Of a stretch of 64,000 bases of DNA, positions 1 through 12,300 are shown in pieces (positions within the stretch are counted from its first letter, which is position 1; every line of letters starts with the position of its first letter). Both the position numbers and the translations under genes were made by a program. The DNA comes from Leishmania mexicana MHOM/GT/2001/U1103 (Eukaryota > Euglenozoa > Kinetoplastea > Trypanosomatida > Trypanosomatidae): the NCBI RefSeq assembly GCF_000234665.1, contig NC_018324.1, positions 1,608,942 through 1,672,941 on the forward strand, read 5' to 3'. The notes beneath the pieces were generated by a model that ran no database searches, was not told the origin of the DNA, and worked only from the letters and a program-made list of their open reading frames with translations.

Positions 1-3000
1 TTCGTGTCTTTCTGATCCGTCTCTTTCCCCCCTCTACTCTTTTTTTTTGCTTCTCCTTCCCTTTTTTCTTCACTCCCCCCTCCCTCCCTCCCCCCTTTCA
101 CATCTCCGCCTGTGTCTCTAACGCCATAACTTTGTAATCCAAGCTCGCTCCAAAAGCACACACACAAACACACAAAAGGTATATATATATATGCGTACGT
201 AATGCAGTGGAGCCGCATCTCTTAGAACGAAAAAAAAATTAAGAGGCCACAGAAATAGCACTATGTGCTCTCATACCCAACATGCACGTTACACGCATAC
301 CGTAAAGGGTGTGAAAAAGCGAAGCAGACGCCTAAAGGACTACATACTTGCTCAGTGTTTCTTTTTTCGTTTTCGTTGTCGTCGGCTTGTATGTGTGTGT
401 GCCAGAAGGCAGTGTGTCCGCAGGAGATGTTCTCATGGACACGAAAAAGAATGAACCACGCCACGTCTGTGTTTGGTTCTTTTCTTTTGTTGCCCCCCTC
501 CCTCTCCCTGCTTTTCTCGCTTTCTTTTGCTCGTTACCGGGATATCAGCTGCTGATGGTGCGTCAATGTTTTCTCTTCTGTTTTTTTTTTCCTATCTGTT
601 TTCGCGCACAAGATCGAGTCGTCTGACTCGCACATGCACTCACTTCGTCCCCCTCGATTTTTCCCGTTCTTTGTCACTTCTTTCTCCTTTTGTGTGTGTT
701 TTCTTTTGTGCCTTTCTGCTCTCTTTNNNNNNNNNNNNNNNNNNNNNNNNNNNNNNNNNNNNNNNNNNNNNNNNNNNNNNNNNNNNNNNNNNNNNNNNNN
801 NNNNNNNNNNNNNNNNNNNNNNNNNNGTTGAGCTCTTTGTGGTCTTTGTTTTTGTATTGCTTTTATGCCTTTCACGTCGCTTCGCACGTTTTCGTTTCTC
901 TTGTGTTGCTACCGAGCTCGTCCGCTGCTATAAACACGCCCTCATACAAGCAAGCACACATGCACGCACGTGCTCTTTTTTCTCTCGATAAAGTCACTTT
1001 TTCTCTGTCTCTCACTTCTTTCTTCACGCCTTTGACTTTCGTGTTTTATTTCCTGCTCCTTGCTTCACAGAACGCACCGTTTTCTCCCCAGCTCGCACGA
1101 TCTCTCACACCTCTCCTCATTCCCCTTCTCGAGCTTGCAGAGGGACGCTTAAGGAGAGAGGGTTAAATGTGCATCTTTTCTCTCTTCCAAAGCTTTCGGA
1201 CAATGCACTGCACTCCAAAGAAACGAAGTGAGACAAAATGCAGAGAGCGAAACAGAATCCGTGTTTCTCCGACCGGAACCAACGACGAGAAGGGTTTGCA
1301 TTCCCCCTCTCTCTCTCTCTTCATGTGCTCGGCTTCTACAATCTTCATGGATTTCGCGTGCCGTTTTTCTTTTCTCTCTTCACAATGTTTCTTCCTATGA
1401 CTTCTCCTTTTTCGTTTTTCTCTTCCTGACGTACATCTTCTCATTCTCTCTCTGTGTAGGTTCGTGCAAACCTTTCCCTCTGTATGCGTGGTTGCATGTC
1501 TGCCTCCCTCAAGAACACGACTGCATCCAAAGGTGAACGACAGCACGACGAGAGCAGAAATCAAAGATGAAAAAAGCAGAGAAAATACCACATATATATA
1601 TATATCACACACACACACACACACACACACTTTTCCGTGTCCTTTTTCCGGGTGGATTAGTATTTTTCTTCATCTTTCGTGTCTCTTTTTTTTGTTTGTT
1701 TGTTCAATCGTCCACTTCCAACAAGAAGAAACGATGCTGACGCTGATGCTCACTTGCCTACGAAGCACTTCTGTCTCTCTGTCTGTCTCTGTGACTTCTC
1801 CTATTCCATTCGAAAGAATACGAAAAAAAAGGACGTTTCTTTTTTTTCTGAGTTCACCCTTTTGCTCACTTTTCTCTCGCTCTCTTTCTCTCTCTTTGTG
1901 TTTGTGTCGCTGAGGCGTTCTCCCTGTCCCTCAGCACCTTTGCTTTTCCCCTTTTGTGTGTGTGTTTCAAATTCGTTTTCGCATCAGTGGTCTTTGACGT
2001 GCTGTGTGACCAACATGTGTGTGTCTGTGTGCGCTCTCATTTTCTTTTTCTTTTCTCTATTTGCGTACTATGCTCTTGACTCTCTGCCAAAGCGTGTACA
2101 GTGTTCGCACGCGTAGAGCTGGAGGTGCCAAGTGCGAAAGAGTTAGGAGTAGTCGATCGCGCAAAGAGGGGCGAAGCAGGATGTTGCGAATCGAAGGGGA
2201 TGAAGACCGTAGATAGTAAGCCACGCATCACCTAGAGCTAGTGTCATTTATTTTTTATGCCACCAGCAATGGTCTTCGTTTCTGATCTGAAGGCTTCTCT
2301 CCCACTGTCTTTATTGGCACCCTCGCAACCAGCCTCCGCCTCTCGCTTGCTCTCACCTTTTTTCCCCTCCGTTGAACGCCCCTGGGACGCTTGCGCAAAG
2401 TGGAGCCATGCCGATGGAATCGGGCGAATGGGGGGGGGGCGAAACGAAAGGAGAGATGCAAAAAGAGAGAGAGCAGCCATCTTTTTTCCCCCTTTTTCCT
2501 CACCTTTCTTTTTTTCTGTGCTTTTTTTTTGGCACACACAGGGCCGGAGAAAAGACCGAGGTTGATCACCGAACAGTCAGGAATCAGGAAAGTGAGGGGA
2601 TTCCTTCTCTCATAGCCAATGATACACACCTATCTCGCTTCTTTCCCTAGAAAAAGAGAGCCCACCTTTAGGTGCAGCATGTACTCTTTCTTTTTTAAGT
2701 ATTTGAAGCGTTGCCATGTTGTAGACGTGTTTGCTCTCACCTCGACTTCTTTACTGGTAACCTCCACTCGTGCGTATGTGCGTGCGTCTCACAGCTCATC
2801 GATAGCCGTCAAGGAGAACGCTTCCTTGCCGTTCTCGTCGCCACCACTACCTGATTTTCTCATGCTGACCAAAAATAAAAAGAAAGAGGCGAATGCAGCA
2901 TTGTCACCCACGAAGATATCTCCACGAAATAGGGATGCAACGGGGGAGCGTTTTTCGTTGTTCTCTCTCCCTCTCTTTGTACCACTTTCTTCATGGATAT

Positions 3001-4417
3001 CCCTCTCTCTCATATATATATATATATAATCTATATCTATTATATATCGTTGGTCGAACAGCAGAAACGTTTTTTTGTTTCGCGGGCGTTTCTACTGCGT
3101 CTTCTCCCCCTTTTTCCGTCCACTTTTTTGTTTAGCGAAAAGTTTTTTTTTTTGTGTTGTTTCTTCTCTTACACGCCTCACACACAATCTTTCTTGAGTG
3201 AGTGCGAAGGTGTCTGCTTGTTTTCTGTCGTTGTGGGCTGTGCAGGGGGTAGGAGGAGGGGGTAGAGTCACGACACTGTTCCAGCTGCCGTCACTCCTAC
3301 TTGATAGTGCCTGTGAGGCAAGGGACGAGGTTTCGGTGTTGACGTGCCGCTGGGTTTACCCCCCCCCCCCGCTGCGCGGGTAGAGGCTTCATTCTCCGTC
3401 GCCATTTCCACCACTTGTACACGACGTGATCGTGCTTGGTCTGCTTTAGCCTTTTTGCTCTACCGAGGACGGGAGAAAAAGCGACCAGCGCCAAGCCAGC
3501 TGGCGAGATGGGAAGAGAGGAGGGGAGCAAGAGGAAGCGCACTTGCGCGATGTTGTGGTACCGCCAGAGAACGAATGCCCCTCTGTCTCTTTCTCCCACT
3601 CCCTTTCTATCAGCTGCTTTACGAGACAACAAAAAAATGACAGAAAACTCTACTACGTGAATCGTAATGATGGGGTGGAGGTTAGGGCGGAGGGCGCTGT
3701 GGACGGATGCACCTCTTTGCCCCTTGTGCTGTAGTGCTCATCCTCGCCTCTCTCCCTCTCGTTCTTACCTATCTTCTCACTGCAAAACAAGATGCTCGTC
3801 ATGAACGACATCCTATCACCGCCCCCCTCCCCTCTTCCCTCCTCCCCCACCGTGTTTTCTTTCCTAGCCTGCACTTTGGTCTGGGTCTTCGCTTTTACAT
3901 CCCCCTCTTTTTCATCTTTTTCTGTGGTTTTGGTTGGCTCGACGCTTCTCTTTGTACTGCTGTTACCAGACGCGAATCTCTCTCCCCTTGTGGATGTCAG
4001 TGCGATGGCTGACTTGGCGCTGAAAGTTACATGCCCGCATAGGGCCCCAGTGCTCCACAATAGCGCGTGCATACCTTGTCGGTTCTCCTCGCCGACCTGG
4101 ACCCACGTCTGCGGTTGAGGCATTCCACTGCGATAAAAAAAGCCGGAAACGCTTGCACCGGTTGCCTATCCCCTTCCTCCTCCAGCGGGGAAGAGCCGCC
4201 AATACAGAGCGACACAGAATTGACAGACAGAGCAAGTCATCTGATCCATGCCTCCTTTTTCTTTATTTTCCTATTTTGTCTTCCTCGTTCTTCTGCCTCT
4301 CACGTAACTCTGATGCACCGCTGTTTCTTCTCCACAGCGCCGTGCGTGGGCGTTTAGTGCGCGCTGGGATCGGCCTCTAATGATTCCTTTTTTATCCTTG
4401 TTCTTTCCCTGACATCC
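1..4417. other. Intergenic region, no supported gene
   Basis: No reading frame here has the composition or length of a real gene. The + strand is strongly pyrimidine-rich with many poly-T and CT runs, typical of sense-strand intergenic DNA in a trypanosomatid polycistronic unit. Simple repeats include TA runs near 180-192, 1592-1605 and 3012-3029, a CA run at 1606-1630 and a poly-C run at about 3359-3370. A 100-N gap lies at 727-826. It may hold the 3' UTR of a gene left of the window. Confidence 0.7.
727..826. other. Assembly gap of 100 N
   Basis: Exactly 100 undetermined bases inside pyrimidine-rich low-complexity intergenic DNA. The round number suggests a placeholder, so the true length is unknown. 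Confidence 0.98.
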
Positions 4418-5434
4418 CCTTCAGAGCGAGAAGTCGTGGCTTCTCTGTGCACAGGCACGTGTTTTTTCGCGAGCCCCGTCCGCTGGGCACACCCAGCTCT
4501 CTCAGAGGCGTGCGGATTCATTAGAAGGCGGAGTGCCCCTGCCGCCACACACTCATGGCAGCGTCTCCCACCTGTGGAGGCACATGCGGGCAAGCCATCC
4601 ATGCACGCCCTCTCCCCACTGCCGGCGACATGGACGGGAGTGGAAGATGAAGATGGCGAGTCCATCCCCCCAGACAACAGCGCCGTCATGACGCGGGCCC
4701 CAGGATCCGAAAACGCGAGCAGTGCGCGCGCGCGCTGGCAAGCACAGCTGGTATGGTGTATCACACGCAAGCAGGGCATGCAGAAGTGAGAAGGGAAGGC
4801 GTGGGGAACGTAAAGGTCGCGAAGGGATGCATGCGAATCAATCCCGCACCGCGCGTGCGTGCGGGGTATGCGGCGCCGCCTACATTCCGACCGGCTGTGC
4901 TGATGCGGCACAGATGCCGGAGGCATGACGAGAGCACCGCGAATCAAATTATCGAGTCGGCCACACCTCAATGTGGAGAGTCGCAACACCACGGTATTGG
5001 ATGCCGCGGCTTGAGGCGACGGCGGGCGGGACATAGCACGCAGGCAGGGTGCGTGTGCAGGGTGTCGGAGGGTCCCGACCTGAGAGGCCGGCCGACCTCC
5101 CTCTCGAGCCCATCTGGCGTGCGCCTAGACCACACATCCCTGTTATTCCGCACGGCTGACGCCGCTGTGTCCGCCCTCGAGCAGGGCCCTGGACCGCGGC
5201 GTGCTTTGGGTGGAGGCGTGCAGTGCAGCTGGGCCCGCGTGGCGCCGGTCTCTCAGCACGCACCCGAAGGAGGGACGAGGGCGGACAAAGGGAGCCGGTT
5301 GGTCGCATGGCCCGACTCGACGGCAGGCGACTTGTGCCAGACACCCAGGAGTGAGCCGCAGTGCACGAGCGGCAGGAGCAGTGTGGCTGTGCATGCGCCT
5401 GTGCGTGGACTTGCTCGTGCTGGAGGGACACGAC
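4418..5434 (+). repeat. Dispersed repeat copy A, main part (SIDER-like candidate)
   Basis: This GC-rich block matches 25290-26306 collinearly at a constant offset of 20,872, with no indel seen and only one substitution noticed (an A/G difference in the GC-rich run just after the first T-run). The similarity starts abruptly at ccttcagagcg and runs until just before the N gap. Leishmania genomes carry many degenerate, A-tailed retroposons called SIDERs in intergenic regions and 3' UTRs. The intergenic position and A-rich 3' end of the complete copy fit that class, but about 1.0 kb is longer than a typical SIDER (roughly 0.55 kb), and the near identity is unlike most SIDER pairs. Orientation is assigned from the A-rich tail. 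It could instead be a segmental duplication. Confidence 0.8.
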
Positions 5435-5534
5435 NNNNNNNNNNNNNNNNNNNNNNNNNNNNNNNNNNNNNNNNNNNNNNNNNNNNNNNNNNNNNNNNNN
5501 NNNNNNNNNNNNNNNNNNNNNNNNNNNNNNNNNN
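5435..5534. other. Assembly gap of 100 N inside repeat copy A
   Basis: Exactly 100 Ns lie between the first part of repeat copy A and a second copy of its 3' module. Gaps at such places often reflect unresolved tandem repeats, so the local copy number is uncertain. Confidence 0.98.
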
Positions 5535-5914
5535 GTGTCGGAGGGTCCCGACCTGAGAGGCCGGCCGACCTCCCTCTCGAGCCCATCTGGCGTGCGCCTA
5601 GACCACACATCCCTGTTATTCCGCACGGCTGACGCCGCTGTGTCCGCCCTCGAGCAGGGCCCTGGACCGCGGCGTGCTTTGGGTGGAGGCGTGCAGTGCA
5701 GCTGGGCCCGCGTGGCGCCGGTCTCTCAGCACGCACCCGAAGGAGGGACGAGGGCGGACAAAGGGAGCCGGTTGGTCGCATGGCCCGACTCGACGGCAGG
5801 CGACTTGTGCCAGACACCCAGGAGTGAGCCGCAGTGCACGAGCGGCAGGAGCAGTGTGGCTGTGCATGCGCCTGTGCGTGGACTTGCTCGTGCTGGAGGG
5901 ACACGTTGGCAAAA
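5535..5914 (+). repeat. Second copy of the repeat 3' module, with A tail
   Basis: From gtgtcggagggtcccg onward this stretch repeats 5062-5432 at an offset of 473. It continues past the point where the first module runs into the N gap, ending in ttggc followed by a run of nine A. The same module with a shorter A run ends the downstream copy at 26314. Copy A therefore has either a partial tandem duplication of the terminal 371 bases or an assembly artefact around the gap. The A tail suggests retroposon origin. Confidence 0.8.
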
Positions 5915-6649
5915 AAAAATGCGTGTCGCAGGGCTGATTTGTCTTGTTGTTGTGTAGCTTGTTTGATGTTTTCCCGTTTTTTTTCGTGGTGTCGCTTGTT
6001 GCTCTCCAGCTAATTGCGTGCCTATTCCTGCTTACACATTTGTCTGCGTCTGTCTGTGTGTGCTGGAGAGGGTATATCTACGTCTTCCGAGTTTTTTTAT
6101 GTTTTGCGTTCGACACGCCCCCCACCGACCACCGACCACCACCACCTCATTCCCATCTGCACACCGCCTACTGTACGAACCGTGCTTCTACGCACGGCAT
6201 TCTCGTCTTTCTAGCGCACCTCGATTCCGTTTCCTGTATCATGCCCCCCCTCCACACACACACACACACATAGCATTCAATTCACTCTACCATTGCTGAC
6301 GTTGAGAGCCTCCAAGAAGACAGAAAAATAGAACATTGCGAGAAGAAACGCCGCCACACACAAACGTGCAAAGGTAGGAGAGGGCTTTGGCGCAGCAGTC
6401 GCACTCGTCTGCGAACATTTTTGTATTTGGTGTTGGCCGTCTCAGTCGTATGCCCTTTCTGTTTCCATCTTCTTTGTCCACCGCTTCCTCACTCGGCAAC
6501 CGAAATCATCTGCGGCGTTGCCTACAGCTGCGTCCCTCATGCTGACCGCGTATCGTACCCGTACACACTTGCGCGCACAAGGCAAACGAAACGGATGATC
6601 TTGTAGGAAGAGGAAATATCTTCGCTTTTTCACGGAAACGTCCATAGCC
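5915..6649. other. Intergenic region and 5' leader of the coiled-coil gene
   Basis: Pyrimidine-rich spacer with a CA microsatellite at about 6253-6270. Its right end contains the candidate trans-splice acceptor and 5' UTR of the next gene. No other gene seen. Confidence 0.6.
6451..6527 (+). promoter_or_regulatory. Candidate trans-splice acceptor for 6650 gene
   Basis: A pyrimidine-rich tract (about 6451-6490) is followed by its first downstream AG at 6526-6527. This would leave a 5' UTR of about 122 bases. Inferred from the kinetoplastid rule that the first AG after a polypyrimidine tract usually accepts the spliced leader. Confidence 0.45.
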
Positions 6650-7945
6650 ATGAGCTCCACGGCCACCCTCTCTGCAGATCCGGACGCCTCGTCGTCGTGC
6701 GCTTCATCGCATGTGTCTACACCCGACACCATGAGCGTACTGGTGCCGTACAAGCGCCCTGCGCAGGAGTCTTCTGTGGCAACCGGTGGAGCCTCTCGGC
6801 AGCAACGGTTCCCAAAATCGACGTACGGAGGCAAAAACATCAGAACATCTGGGTCGACCCTTGGTAGTTCTGTGTCGCCGCACGGCGCTGGAGCTGCCTC
6901 ACGCGGCGATCAAAGCCGGAGGGGGGACGGCGTTCCTGATGACGCGCTAAGCTCATATTCGTTGCAACCGGCAGCGCCACTGGATCGTCCGCGTGACGAG
7001 GAATTTGACGCGGTAGAGCGGCGGGCTCGTATGGCGTTGGAAAGTATTGCAACGCAGGATGAAGACTTGGAGCCGAGGATGGGCGATCATATCGAAGTTC
7101 TGCAGTCGTACCGTACGGCGTGCGAGGCGCGTGCGATGTACCGCGAAGCTTACCTTGTGCAGCAGGTGCTGAGGAATCTTCGGCTTGAGGAGGAGAGCCG
7201 GCACGTGCGCGGCATCACGGAGCAGCAGATGGAGGAGCGCCGAATTCTCGAGGAGGCGCACCGCCAGGAGTTCCGCGAGTTCCACCACTCCTGGAACGCC
7301 CGCATCGACGCCTTTGAGGAGGAGCAGCTGGAGGCGGAGCTGGCGTTGCTGGAGCGGCAAAACGAGGAACTCATTCGCTTTCAGGAAGAGTTGCGAAACT
7401 TCCAGCCTCGTCTTCTTAGGTACAGCCGCTCGCTGCTCGAATCTCGCCTGAAGCAGCAGACACTAGCCAAGCAACGCGACTACGTGGGGGCACAGGCGCA
7501 GAAGGCGCATGCCGAAGCGATCGAGGTGGAGGACATTGAGCGCTTCGAGGCTGCTCGTATGAGTCTGTTTGAGCGCCGCGAGTACGCAGCGCGCCATCGC
7601 CATCAGCAAGAGTTATACGCGCTGCGCTCGAAGGTGGAGAGTCGCCGGCTGTATCTGGAGCGGTACCGCAAGCAGGAGCTCGATGTGCTCTTGCAGCGCT
7701 ATATCAACGCCCGCCGCTCCATGGAGTCGCAGCAGAACATCGTTCGCAACAAGACCGGCACACTACTGCTGAAGCACGCGTGCAATATGAAAACGGATAA
7801 CAGCGGGACGGCGGTGTTGGTCGAGAGCGCCGGCTCTGGCACCTTTGGCACCGTGGTGCAGCGACGCCAGGCCTACGAGCTCCGCGCTTCGCAGGGTCCG
7901 CCGGATGGGGCTTCCGCGTTGGTCCACAACGTAAACGCGATGTAG
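6650..7945 (+). CDS. Conserved coiled-coil protein, unknown function
   Basis: 431 codons from ATG 6650. Residues 1 to about 110 are rich in Ser, Ala and Gly and probably disordered. From about residue 115 to 375 the chain is almost entirely charged helix, rich in Glu, Arg, Gln and Leu with few prolines (for example EEQLEAELALLERQNEEL), indicating a long coiled coil. It includes a conserved-looking stretch, LLESRLKQQTLAKQRDY. The C-terminal 55 residues are Gly/Ser/Ala-rich again. There is no signal peptide, membrane segment or enzymatic motif. Long coiled coils with short disordered ends are common among trypanosomatid cytoskeletal and flagellar proteins, but nothing in the sequence fixes a location. 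The GC-rich, frame-consistent composition makes it a confident coding region. Function unknown. Confidence 0.85.
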   Translation: MSSTATLSADPDASSSCASSHVSTPDTMSVLVPYKRPAQESSVATGGASRQQRFPKSTYGGKNIRTSGSTLGSSVSPHGAGAASRGDQSRRGDGVPDDALSSYSLQPAAPLDRPRDEEFDAVERRARMALESIATQDEDLEPRMGDHIEVLQSYRTACEARAMYREAYLVQQVLRNLRLEEESRHVRGITEQQMEERRILEEAHRQEFREFHHSWNARIDAFEEEQLEAELALLERQNEELIRFQEELRNFQPRLLRYSRSLLESRLKQQTLAKQRDYVGAQAQKAHAEAIEVEDIERFEAARMSLFERREYAARHRHQQELYALRSKVESRRLYLERYRKQELDVLLQRYINARRSMESQQNIVRNKTGTLLLKHACNMKTDNSGTAVLVESAGSGTFGTVVQRRQAYELRASQGPPDGASALVHNVNAM

Positions 7946-9370
7946 CGAAGCGCGTGGGAGCGTGCGTGTGTGTTGCGCCATCTTAAGCAGCGTCAATTAT
8001 TGCCCGATTAGTGAACTTGGGTTTCTGCCAACCTTTCGTTCTCTCTCTGGTGTTCTTGCCGTAACAACGCTATCGCGCAATGGGATAACCACCATGCCGC
8101 CGATGCCATGATGATGATGTGTGTGTTTCGTTCGTCCTTCACTTCCCTAGACGTTCGCTGTGCGTTCTGTTTTTTTTTTCTCCTTGAGTTTGCCGCGTTT
8201 CAGGCGGGCTTGAGATGGGCGTCCACCACACGGATGCTGAGACACTCGGCTGCGAGTGCTTTCACCCATGACTCGCTTTCTCTGGAGAGATGGAAAAGGG
8301 AAAGCAAAGAGTGCGACGAGTTTGGCCACAGGATGTAAGGCCATTCAGCACCACACTTGTTCTTTTCTTGCTTTGTTTGGTTGTCTTGCTGGCGTCCTCG
8401 CGCGCTGATGGCCTGGCCTGTTCCCCTGTCTTTTGTTCGTGGACCTCTGTATAGTTTGTGTCCCCTTCACGCTTCTTTGCCCGCGTTCTGCTCACGCCTA
8501 TGAGCACAGATATGTGCGCTGCGACGATGTACAGCTTTTTTTTTTGGTTTTCTCTCATCCTGTTTCCACGCACCTCCTTCGGCTCTGTGTGGCGAGTGTT
8601 TCGTTCCGTATCATGTCCGTGCCAAAAAAACAAAGACAAGAAAAGAGAACCGATGTAGACCCACACAGGAGGCGCAGGATGGTGCTGTTCCACAGGAGAA
8701 CCCGAATGACATAATCCGTCGCAGCGTTTTTCCCTCATGGCTCATCGCTGTCTGCCGCGCTCTGTACACCAGCGCTTTTGAGCACAGCCGCGCTGACGGT
8801 TTGATGGGGGGGGGTGCGCGTATGGCAGGGCGAACCTTTTGCACACACAAGCACACGTACATGCAAAGGGCACAGAAAGTAGAGGTTTCAGACTTGTAGA
8901 CAGCTCCTCGTTCATCGCACAAAATCACACAGGGTTCTGCGCGTCGCCGCTAGCACTTGTGTCCGTGTGTGCGTATCATGCTGTGGCGCGTATGGCTCAC
9001 GCCTGCGCCGACGGCCTCTGCTCTCTTTTGGGGAGCGAGGAGGGGTGCTCAGGCCCAGATCTTTCTTTCGCCTTACTCCCCCTCTCTTCTCTGCCTTTTT
9101 TGCAGTGAACGTTTCTCTTTTCTTCGCTTGCGCGGCATCGTGTGTCTTGGTGCATGCATAACGCCCACGGAAACAACCACCGCAACACATCGACCACCCG
9201 CGTCACGCGCACCACACCGCGCCTACTAGTGCGAGGGCCAAGAAACAGCAAAGAACAAACGAAAGAGGAGAGGAAGTAAGGGAGCGTTTCAAATACAGTG
9301 GGAGTCGCTGCACGGTGTCGAAGACGCTTACTCTACATATCACCGGCGCGCACACACACACACAAACACA
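7946..9370. other. Intergenic region
   Basis: Presumed 3' UTR of the coiled-coil gene and leader of the next gene. T-rich tracts near 8170-8180 and 8538-8550, a G run near 8806-8813 and CA-rich DNA at about 9349-9364 just before the next ATG. No gene supported. Confidence 0.6.
9061..9105 (+). promoter_or_regulatory. Strong candidate trans-splice acceptor for 9371 gene
   Basis: A roughly 40-base tract that is almost entirely C and T ends in ttttttgcag, with AG at 9104-9105. This is the strongest acceptor-like signal upstream of ATG 9371 and predicts a 5' UTR of about 265 bases. Confidence 0.6.
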
Positions 9371-12300
9371 ATGCTGGGGACGCTGTTTTTCGATGAGTCG
9401 CGCGTCAGTACGGCATTTCGGGCGCGTGTGCGTCAGCAAGCGGGGGCTTCTCATGAGTTGAGTGCGACCAGGCACGGTCTGTCGAACACCAGCCTTCCAG
9501 TCTCGGCGACGCACGACGGTGTAGCGCGCCTACATGACGGTGGTGGCCTCGTGCCGGCGCACGGCTGCACCTTTAGCTGCCGCGGCGAGGTGGCGTTGCC
9601 GTCTCTTCAAGCTGCATTGCTCTGGTGGCTGGACGCCGATGTGAATGTGGTTCAACTGCTTGTCATGAACAATACGCAGAGCAGCAAAGCCGCCCGAAGC
9701 TGTCAGTCTCGCCTCTTGACTGTTGAGCTGCCAGTTGCCTCTCCAGAGAACCTCGTGACGTGCGGCGTGACTCGCAGTTACATGGGCGATAATGGTGTTG
9801 CGGTCGTTTGGGTTCAGCGCGGCGTTTCCGGGGATGGCGGTGAGGAGGTGCTGTGCCCTGGTTTTGCGCACGTGACTGTGCAGCGTGAGGCGGACAACAC
9901 CGGCCACAGCAATCTCCTGCTCTACCCAGATGACCGAGTTGTTCAATGCGCACCGCTGTCCCGCGTCTCGAGCTCCTTCTTCCAGAGTGCCTTAGCCTGC
10001 AGCGGCAGTGCTGCCTGCGTCGTTGCGGCGTTGCCCGACGATGCAACGCAGCACACCATTTCCATCGTTGTTCTCACGGATGGCTCGCGTGTCTGGCGCG
10101 CCGAGCTGTTCGCGGATGGCACCACCGCTGTCAGTGGGTTTCGAGACGAGTACCGGCGCAACATGCTCCGGTCCTTCTGTGACGGCAACGAGGAGGTGCG
10201 GCTGCTCGACACACGTAGTGTTGTCGCCGACCTGCAGCGATTGGCGAGCCCGCCAGCGTCGAACGCGCCATCCTTCGCTGAATCTGGGGCGGAGGAGGGG
10301 AGCACATCACCTCGCGGTTCTACGTGGATTCGCCGGCTGCTGGGTAGCGGCGGTCGCGCAGGGGCGAACGTTGTCGATGGCGGCGACGGGGCCGCCTCTG
10401 GCGTGGTAGACGTGGCTCTGTCTGCCGTCGTCCGGAAGCGACTTTACGCTGCTGTCACGGCCGTCCAGCAAAGCTGGTTTGTTGCGCTGACGCGATGGAA
10501 CGGCCAGTTGGAGGTGTATGACACAGCCAGAGGCACCCTGAAGTTGACCCAGACTTACCCGATTGGAATACTCCCCCAGACGATACTCCGCCCCATCGAT
10601 GGCGGCTTCTCAGGCCGTGGGGCGAAAGCACTGGACGGGAAGAGCCAGCTCTGCGCGCTACCTCCGGGGCCTCTCGCACAGTGGGCCACGCTGTGCTCCA
10701 CAACACAGCTGCTGCACGTCGTCTCGTGCTGTAGCGGCGGAGGGGGGCGTGCGTGCTTCTGGAGCGCGCTCCCACCCCTGGCGCCGTCGTCCTCGAGGAT
10801 CGTCGGGTTTGAAGCTAGCGACGCTGGCGAGATTCTGGCGCAGCACTGCACGCTGAGCGTGGCGCCGCCAACGCAATCCAGCTTTCCACTCGCGTGTGCA
10901 GTGACATCAGACGGGCGAAAAATGATCCTCGTGAGTGAAGTTGGTACAGAGGAGGATGGGCACTTGCTGTGCACCCGCACTCTCGGCGCACTGACGCTGC
11001 GCTGCGACCACGCTCACGAGGACGGAGTGGCAACGGTGTTGCAGGTGATGGAGGCGGGCGATGGCACTGGGTTTGGTGACCTGCTGCGCACGGGCCGCAT
11101 GCACGGATATCTCTGCCAGGGTGCGCGCATGCAGAGCGTCGTCGCGCAGGATAACGCGGTATTTGTGGTGGAGCGCGGCCCGCAGGCGTGCCGGCTNNNN
11201 NNNNNNNNNNNNNNNNNNNNNNNNNNNNNNNNNNNNNNNNNNNNNNNNNNNNNNNNNNNNNNNNNNNNNNNNNNNNNNNNNNNNNNNNNNNNNNNNCGTT
11301 CTTCAAGCGTGCCCGCATGGATCGCGGCTCATGTCGGATCTGCTGCAGGATGTCCTCCTCGCCACGACCCCCATAGCACGGCTCTCCTCGCTACCACGCT
11401 TTCTAAGCGAGGCACACCTTAGCGGGTACACGGCGGCGCTGCAGCGCAACGCGACTACAACGAAAGCCTCTGTCTGCTCAGCCATTCGTATGGCGCTGTT
11501 GCCACCTGCGACGGCTGCAGCTGGCGAGACGGCACACGCGCTTTACCGCTTCAGCCGCCTCTACGCAACGCACGCCACCCTCGGCGAGCTGCTGTCTCGG
11601 ATCACTTTTCTGACAACCACGTATTTGGGCTGGCAGAGCACCTACTCTGTTGCGCACGCGCTGTCCTCGACTGGCGAGGACGACGCCACACTGAGCACGG
11701 CGGATTGGGTGTCGCACCAGCTCATCACAGCCCTGGAGGTGCTGGTGGCTGCTTACCATGCTGTGCCCGCCGCCGGTGCCGATCTTGTTCAGCTTGCCCT
11801 TGTCGACGATAGCAGCAGTCAGCCATCGTCCAACGCTATCGTGGCGGCATTGCTGCCAACCCTGACCGATACAGCGGGTTGCGACGACGACTCTGTTGCC
11901 TGTGGCTGGGAGTTGAGCACTCTCTCCATGATACAGGTGGCGAACCGTCTGCTCCGCTGCGGCACTCCCTCCATGGCGCGCGCGCGCGCTGTCTGGGTCA
12001 AGCAGCTTACCCACCGCTTCCCTCTCCTGCAGCACTACCAGCTGCTGTCGCTGCTGGAGACAGCTGCGGTTTCTACGCAGTCCGAGCGTGCAATCGCGCT
12101 TTGCGAGCGTGTGTGCCAAGCACTGGCTAGAGAGGCACCAGGCGATCTCACGACGGCGCTTTTGCTGGAAGGCTTGCTGCTCACGGACGTCTCCGGCCCC
12201 GGCTCCGCGTTCCTTCAGCTCTCCCTCGATGAGGTAGCCGCGTTCCTTGCGGCCGACCCAACTCTGGGGCCGAAGCTCTACGCTGTCGGTGTGCTGCGTC

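Noticed and set aside
1592..1630. TA/CA run considered as a CRISPR-like or regulatory array
   Set aside because: A plain microsatellite without spacer structure; such runs are scattered through all spacers here.
4949..5904. Several 140-250-codon frames in repeat copy A and across its gap
   Set aside because: They run through N bases or arise from GC-rich repeat DNA on both strands; no known protein family seen. Kept only as a low-interest finding.
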